This document shows, in pieces, positions 22,300-25,058 of a stretch of DNA of 25,058 nt; within the stretch, counting starts at the first letter, position 1; each line of letters begins with the position of its first letter. Made by a program: the position numbers and the translations under genes. The notes under the pieces are model-generated. The model was not told where the DNA came from and searched no databases. It worked only from the letters and a program-made list of their open reading frames with translations. The stretch is from CAYUCY01 sp964443525. Its GTDB lineage: Bacteria > Pseudomonadota > Alphaproteobacteria > Caedimonadales > Caedimonadaceae. The stretch covers positions 1 through 25,058 of the forward strand of contig CAYUCY010000016.1 of NCBI GenBank assembly GCA_964443525.1. The letters run 5' to 3'.

Positions 22300-23631
22300 C
22301 TAAGCTTTAATAATTGGAGTATTTGACGCGATGCCTCGTGTCGCATTTCGAGAATCGATCACCAGTTTACTATTATTAACAAGCGTAACGTAGTCAACTA
22401 CATCATGATCGGTTGCAATCAAAACGCAATCATATTCTTTTAAATTTTCGGCGGTAAAAGCTATGGTCTTTCTCCCCGCCAATACAGCATGTTCCCTTGT
22501 CGTTGATATTTCAGGAACAAACGGGTCGTAATAGTCAACATGCGCTCCTAAAGATTCTAACTTTTCGATTAAAACCAAAGACGGGCTTTCGCGTATATCA
22601 TCTACATTCTTCTTGTAGGCAATACCCGAGACGAGAATCCTTGACCCGTTTACTCCTTTCATCAGATGACGATCCAACCCTTCTCGAAGCTTCTTAATAA
22701 CATAATCTGGCATGTGTGTATTTATTTGCCCGGCAAGCTCAATAAATCGGGTGGAAACACCGAACTCCTTAGCTTTCCAAGTCAAATAGAAAGGGTCGAT
22801 TGGAATACAGTGACCTCCTAAGCCCGGCCCAGGATAAAAAGGCATAAAGCCGAAAGGCTTAGATTTTGCAGCCTCAATCACTTCCCAAATATCGATCCCC
22901 ATCTTCTGATAAATAACTTTGAGTTCATTTACAAGCGCTATGTTAACGGATCTGAATATATTCTCTGTGAGCTTGACTGCTTCTGCGGTGGCGGAACTCG
23001 TGACAGGGATAACATCACAAACAACCTGGCCATAAAGAAGCTTTGCTAATTCTAAAGATTTAGAGTCATCCGCCCCCACGACTTTTGGAATTGTAGAAGT
23101 TTCAAAATTTGGGTTTCCCGGATCTTCTCTTTCGGGAGAGTATGCCATGAAATAGTTATTTCCGAGACGAAGATCGGTGTTTTCTTTCTCAATAATTGGC
23201 TTCACCACTTCTTCCATTGTTCCGGGATAGGTAGTAGATTCCAAGATAATGAAGTGACCTTCTCGGATGTATGGCGCTATAGATGCTGTGGTTGAAATGA
23301 TGTAGCTCATGTCAGGATCACGGTGAATGCTTAGGGGTGTGGGAACACACATGATTAATATGTCTACTTCTGCTGATTTTGAAAAGTCCAAGGTGGGATG
23401 AAATCTTCCAGATTCAATTAATTCCTTGATTAAAGTATCCGGGATATGTCGGATATAAGATTTTTTATCATTCAATGCTTTGATTTTAGACTCGTCAATA
23501 TCAAATCCTATACACTCAAAGCCTCGAGCGCAAAATGTCTTAATCAATGGAAGACCCACGTAGCCTAGCCCAAAAACCCCCACTTTTAAATTTTTGTTTG
23601 AAATTTTTTGCTTTAATCCATCGAAAATCAT
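22300..23631 (-). CDS. wbpA: UDP-N-acetylglucosamine 6-dehydrogenase
   Basis: A 443-residue nucleotide-sugar dehydrogenase oxidising UDP-GlcNAc at C6 to the uronic acid with two NAD. Visible are the Rossmann motif GLGYVGLP (21-28), VPTPL (96-100), ESTTYPGT, K220 and N224 in AVKLTENIFR, and nucleophile C275 in GLGGHCIPIDPFYL. It is the first gene of the four-gene operon and commits UDP-GlcNAc to the diacetamido-mannuronate pathway. The start ATG 23629-23631 has GGAGG 9 nt upstream. A TATATA-type -10 may lie about 55 nt upstream, but the promoter is not clear. Confidence 0.93.
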   Translation of the reverse strand: MIFDGLKQKISNKNLKVGVFGLGYVGLPLIKTFCARGFECIGFDIDESKIKALNDKKSYIRHIPDTLIKELIESGRFHPTLDFSKSAEVDILIMCVPTPLSIHRDPDMSYIISTTASIAPYIREGHFIILESTTYPGTMEEVVKPIIEKENTDLRLGNNYFMAYSPEREDPGNPNFETSTIPKVVGADDSKSLELAKLLYGQVVCDVIPVTSSATAEAVKLTENIFRSVNIALVNELKVIYQKMGIDIWEVIEAAKSKPFGFMPFYPGPGLGGHCIPIDPFYLTWKAKEFGVSTRFIELAGQINTHMPDYVIKKLREGLDRHLMKGVNGSRILVSGIAYKKNVDDIRESPSLVLIEKLESLGAHVDYYDPFVPEISTTREHAVLAGRKTIAFTAENLKEYDCVLIATDHDVVDYVTLVNNSKLVIDSRNATRGIASNTPIIKA

Positions 23632-23653
23632 TTTCTAAAACCTCCAAAGATGA

Positions 23654-23708
23654 AACAGTTCATGATCCTTATATATGACTTTGTTGGGTAAATAAACAAA
23701 GAACTGTT
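23654..23708. repeat. Perfect 8-bp inverted repeat upstream of wbpA
   Basis: AACAGTTC (23654-23661) and GAACTGTT (23701-23708) are exact inverted copies 39 nt apart, in the region where the wbpA promoter should lie. The arms could be paired half-sites for a regulator. No regulator gene is in the window to support this. Confidence 0.35.
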
Positions 23709-23730
23709 ATGTGTTCAGGTCATTGGTTGG

Positions 23731-23867
23731 ATCCGTATTCTAAAATGAAGTGCAACACCTTATGATTTGGGTTGACGAGAATCAAAGAAAAGCGTTGCAC
23801 TTCAACCTTGAATGTAGCCCAATCCTATGGAGATTAAAAATTGTTGCGTTTCATTTTTGAATAGGAT
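23731..23867. mobile_element. About 137-bp inverted-repeat element (MITE or IS-end remnant)
   Basis: The left end 23731-23756 and right end 23843-23867 are imperfect inverted copies of about 25 bp: read inward-out, GTTGCACTTCATTTTAGAAT (left, complement of 23737-23756) versus GTTGCGTTTCATTTTTGAAT (right, 23843-23862), both continuing toward GGAT. A third related 20-mer, GTTGCACTTCAACCTTGAAT, lies inside at 23794-23813; its first 11 bases match the left end exactly. Inverted ends plus an internal end-like copy look like a miniature element or a collapsed insertion sequence. No transposase and no clear target duplication are seen. A large regulatory hairpin is the main alternative. Confidence 0.5.
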
Positions 23868-23941
23868 AGTTTACCCTCACAAATGAAATTCTTTGGGTAA
23901 AATATTTTTAATGCCTCATATGTCTATGGAAGTAACGAAAA

Positions 23942-25058
23942 ATGAGTCTTTTTGAAAAATATAAATTCTCTAGAGGTGCTTTTTATATTTTATCTTTTTT
24001 TTTATTCTAACTCTATTTATTCATAAACTCTCTCCTGCACTTCTCTTCTTTTGTGCTTTCGCTTTGTTCTCTATAAATTATAAAGAAAGAAAAAGCTTTA
24101 GTTTCTCTACCGCGAATACATATCCAATGGTAATTTTCATAGTTTTATGGATATGGGCCTTATTTTCTCTGTTCTGGACAACCAATTTTTCAAATGGCTT
24201 GGGGAGTTGGATTAAAGTTTTGGCTATTGTCATTCTCTCGAATTTTTTATTCTCTAACATTAAGAGCTTGGATGCAAAATACCTTAAGAGGATAGTTCAT
24301 TTTTGTATTTTTTCATCGATAGTGGCTATTATTATTTATTATATTGAAATTGAATGGTTGATGTCTCATACGAAACCCTTAGCCTATTACATTTCCTTAA
24401 TGTTTTTCCCGAGTTTCCTTTTCTTAAAAAAAAGAAACACAAATAAAAATATATTAAAATATAGCTTGCTAATATTGTATTCGATGGGGACCATATATAT
24501 TGTTAAATTATCTGGAGCTAAGGGTGTATATTATGGCCTCCTTTTTGGTTTTATAATATATTTTATTACATTAAACGCTACGAGAATAGCGACCGTAACT
24601 TTGAAATATGCGTTCCTTTTATCTATTCTTTTTTCCCCGCTCGCAGTATTTTTAATTGGGAATCCTGTGAAACTCTTACCTTATTTTAATATAATTTCAG
24701 GAACACTTTTCCATCGCATTGGGATTTGGTGGTATGTAGTAAATAAATTCTTTGAAAGACCGTTTTTTGGATGGGGGCTAGGATCTTCTAAGAACTTTCC
24801 TGGCGGAGATCGTAAGTTATTTTCGGTTATTAACCCTGAGGATACCTCTTATTTTTCTAGCTTAACTCCTGAAGATTTTGCCCGTGTATCATCTCTAGAT
24901 AGTTTAGATCTTCATCCGCATAACAACTCATTGCAAGTATATTTTGAATTGGGAATTGTTGGAGGTATTCTTTATGCTCTTTTTATCGCCTCAATTTTGA
25001 GAGTATTTATGAATTTGTTTAAGGAATGCGAATCGCTTGCTGCAGCAAATGCCATGGC
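23942..25058 (+). CDS. O-antigen polymerase/ligase-like membrane protein (Wzy/WaaL), partial, frame interrupted at a T9 tract
   Basis: The gene runs off the right edge. From ATG 23942 (GGAAG 9 nt upstream) the frame reads MSLFEKYKFSRGAFYILSFF and hits TAA at 24008-24010, just after T9 (23995-24003). One frame back (-1), from the T-run to the window end, a frame of about 350 codons stays open and encodes a multi-helix protein with the Wzy_C pattern: RIGIWWYV, PFFGWGLGSSKNFPGGD, and LHPHNNSLQVYFELGIVGGI. This frame has no ATG before 24127, so the natural N-terminus seems to be the 23942 one, one base out of phase. Such proteins polymerise or ligate lipid-linked polysaccharide at the periplasmic face of the inner membrane. 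By eye it is strongly AT-rich. Frame restoration by slippage, phase variation, a real mutation or a sequencing indel are all possible. Confidence 0.8.
23995..24003 (+). repeat. T9 homopolymer at the frame break of the wzy-like gene
   Basis: Nine consecutive T bases sit exactly where the start-proximal frame and the long Wzy-like frame must join. One extra T in DNA or mRNA, or a -1 ribosomal slip on T-TTT-TTT, would fuse the two frames. Confidence 0.75.

Noticed and set aside
24078..24260. 60-codon minus-strand frame in the wzy-like gene
   Set aside because: It is antisense to the Wzy-like frame, which carries clear family motifs.
1..25058. CRISPR array, rRNA genes or prophage
   Set aside because: No regularly spaced repeats, no rRNA sequence and no phage structural or integrase genes were seen on either strand.

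Overview
The window reads as a bacterial chromosome segment, most likely from an alphaproteobacterium. Supporting signs are the rpmF-plsX-fabH order, a GatCAB amidotransferase, 112-residue FdxA-type ferredoxins, and BioR-like boxes (an alphaproteobacterial biotin regulator signal) in front of bioY. A decayed glycosyltransferase and frequent TTG/GTG starts would fit a host-associated lineage of Holosporales or Rickettsiales type, but that placement is inference. There is one tRNA, no rRNA, no CRISPR array and no intact transposase.

Layout. 1-927 (minus): the biotin transporter gene bioY, followed by a DUF1284-type cysteine-rich protein that runs off the left edge. 1213-3704 (plus): a broken sugar-phosphate transferase, then a large membrane-bound CapD/WbpM-type nucleotide-sugar dehydratase. 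3951-6688 (plus): an ALDH7-type semialdehyde dehydrogenase translationally coupled to glutaryl-CoA dehydrogenase, two steps of lysine catabolism. 6621-8183 (minus): a membrane-anchored DUF945/YdgA-like protein whose 3' end overlaps gcdH. 8419-9899 (plus): two coupled type IV prepilin-like proteins. 9982-13247 (plus): gatC-gatA-gatB, ending in a hairpin terminator. 13434-14279 (plus): a class D beta-lactamase. 14318-15003 (minus): a small exported or membrane protein of unknown function behind tRNA-Ser(GCU). 15134-18058 (minus): rpmF-plsX-fabH followed by two tandem ferredoxin genes, the upstream one truncated. 18496-23631 (minus): a four-gene wbp-type operon. 23942-25058 (plus): the start of an O-antigen polymerase/ligase-like membrane protein, cut by the right edge.

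How the genes work together. The minus-strand operon encodes all five activities that turn UDP-GlcNAc into UDP-2,3-diacetamido-2,3-dideoxy-mannuronic acid: WbpA, a WbpB-WbpD fusion, WbpE and WbpI. With the Wzy/WaaL-like gene next door, the CapD/WbpM homologue and the dead initiating transferase at the other end, the window is bracketed by surface polysaccharide genes around a housekeeping core. By eye the polysaccharide genes at the right end are more AT-rich than the core, which fits acquisition by transfer.

Most worth a second look: a T9 tract that puts the Wzy-like reading frame out of phase with its own start, a roughly 137-bp inverted-repeat element in the promoter region between wbpA and wzy, the decaying sugar transferase, the tandem ferredoxins, and the overprinted C-terminal tail of glutaryl-CoA dehydrogenase.
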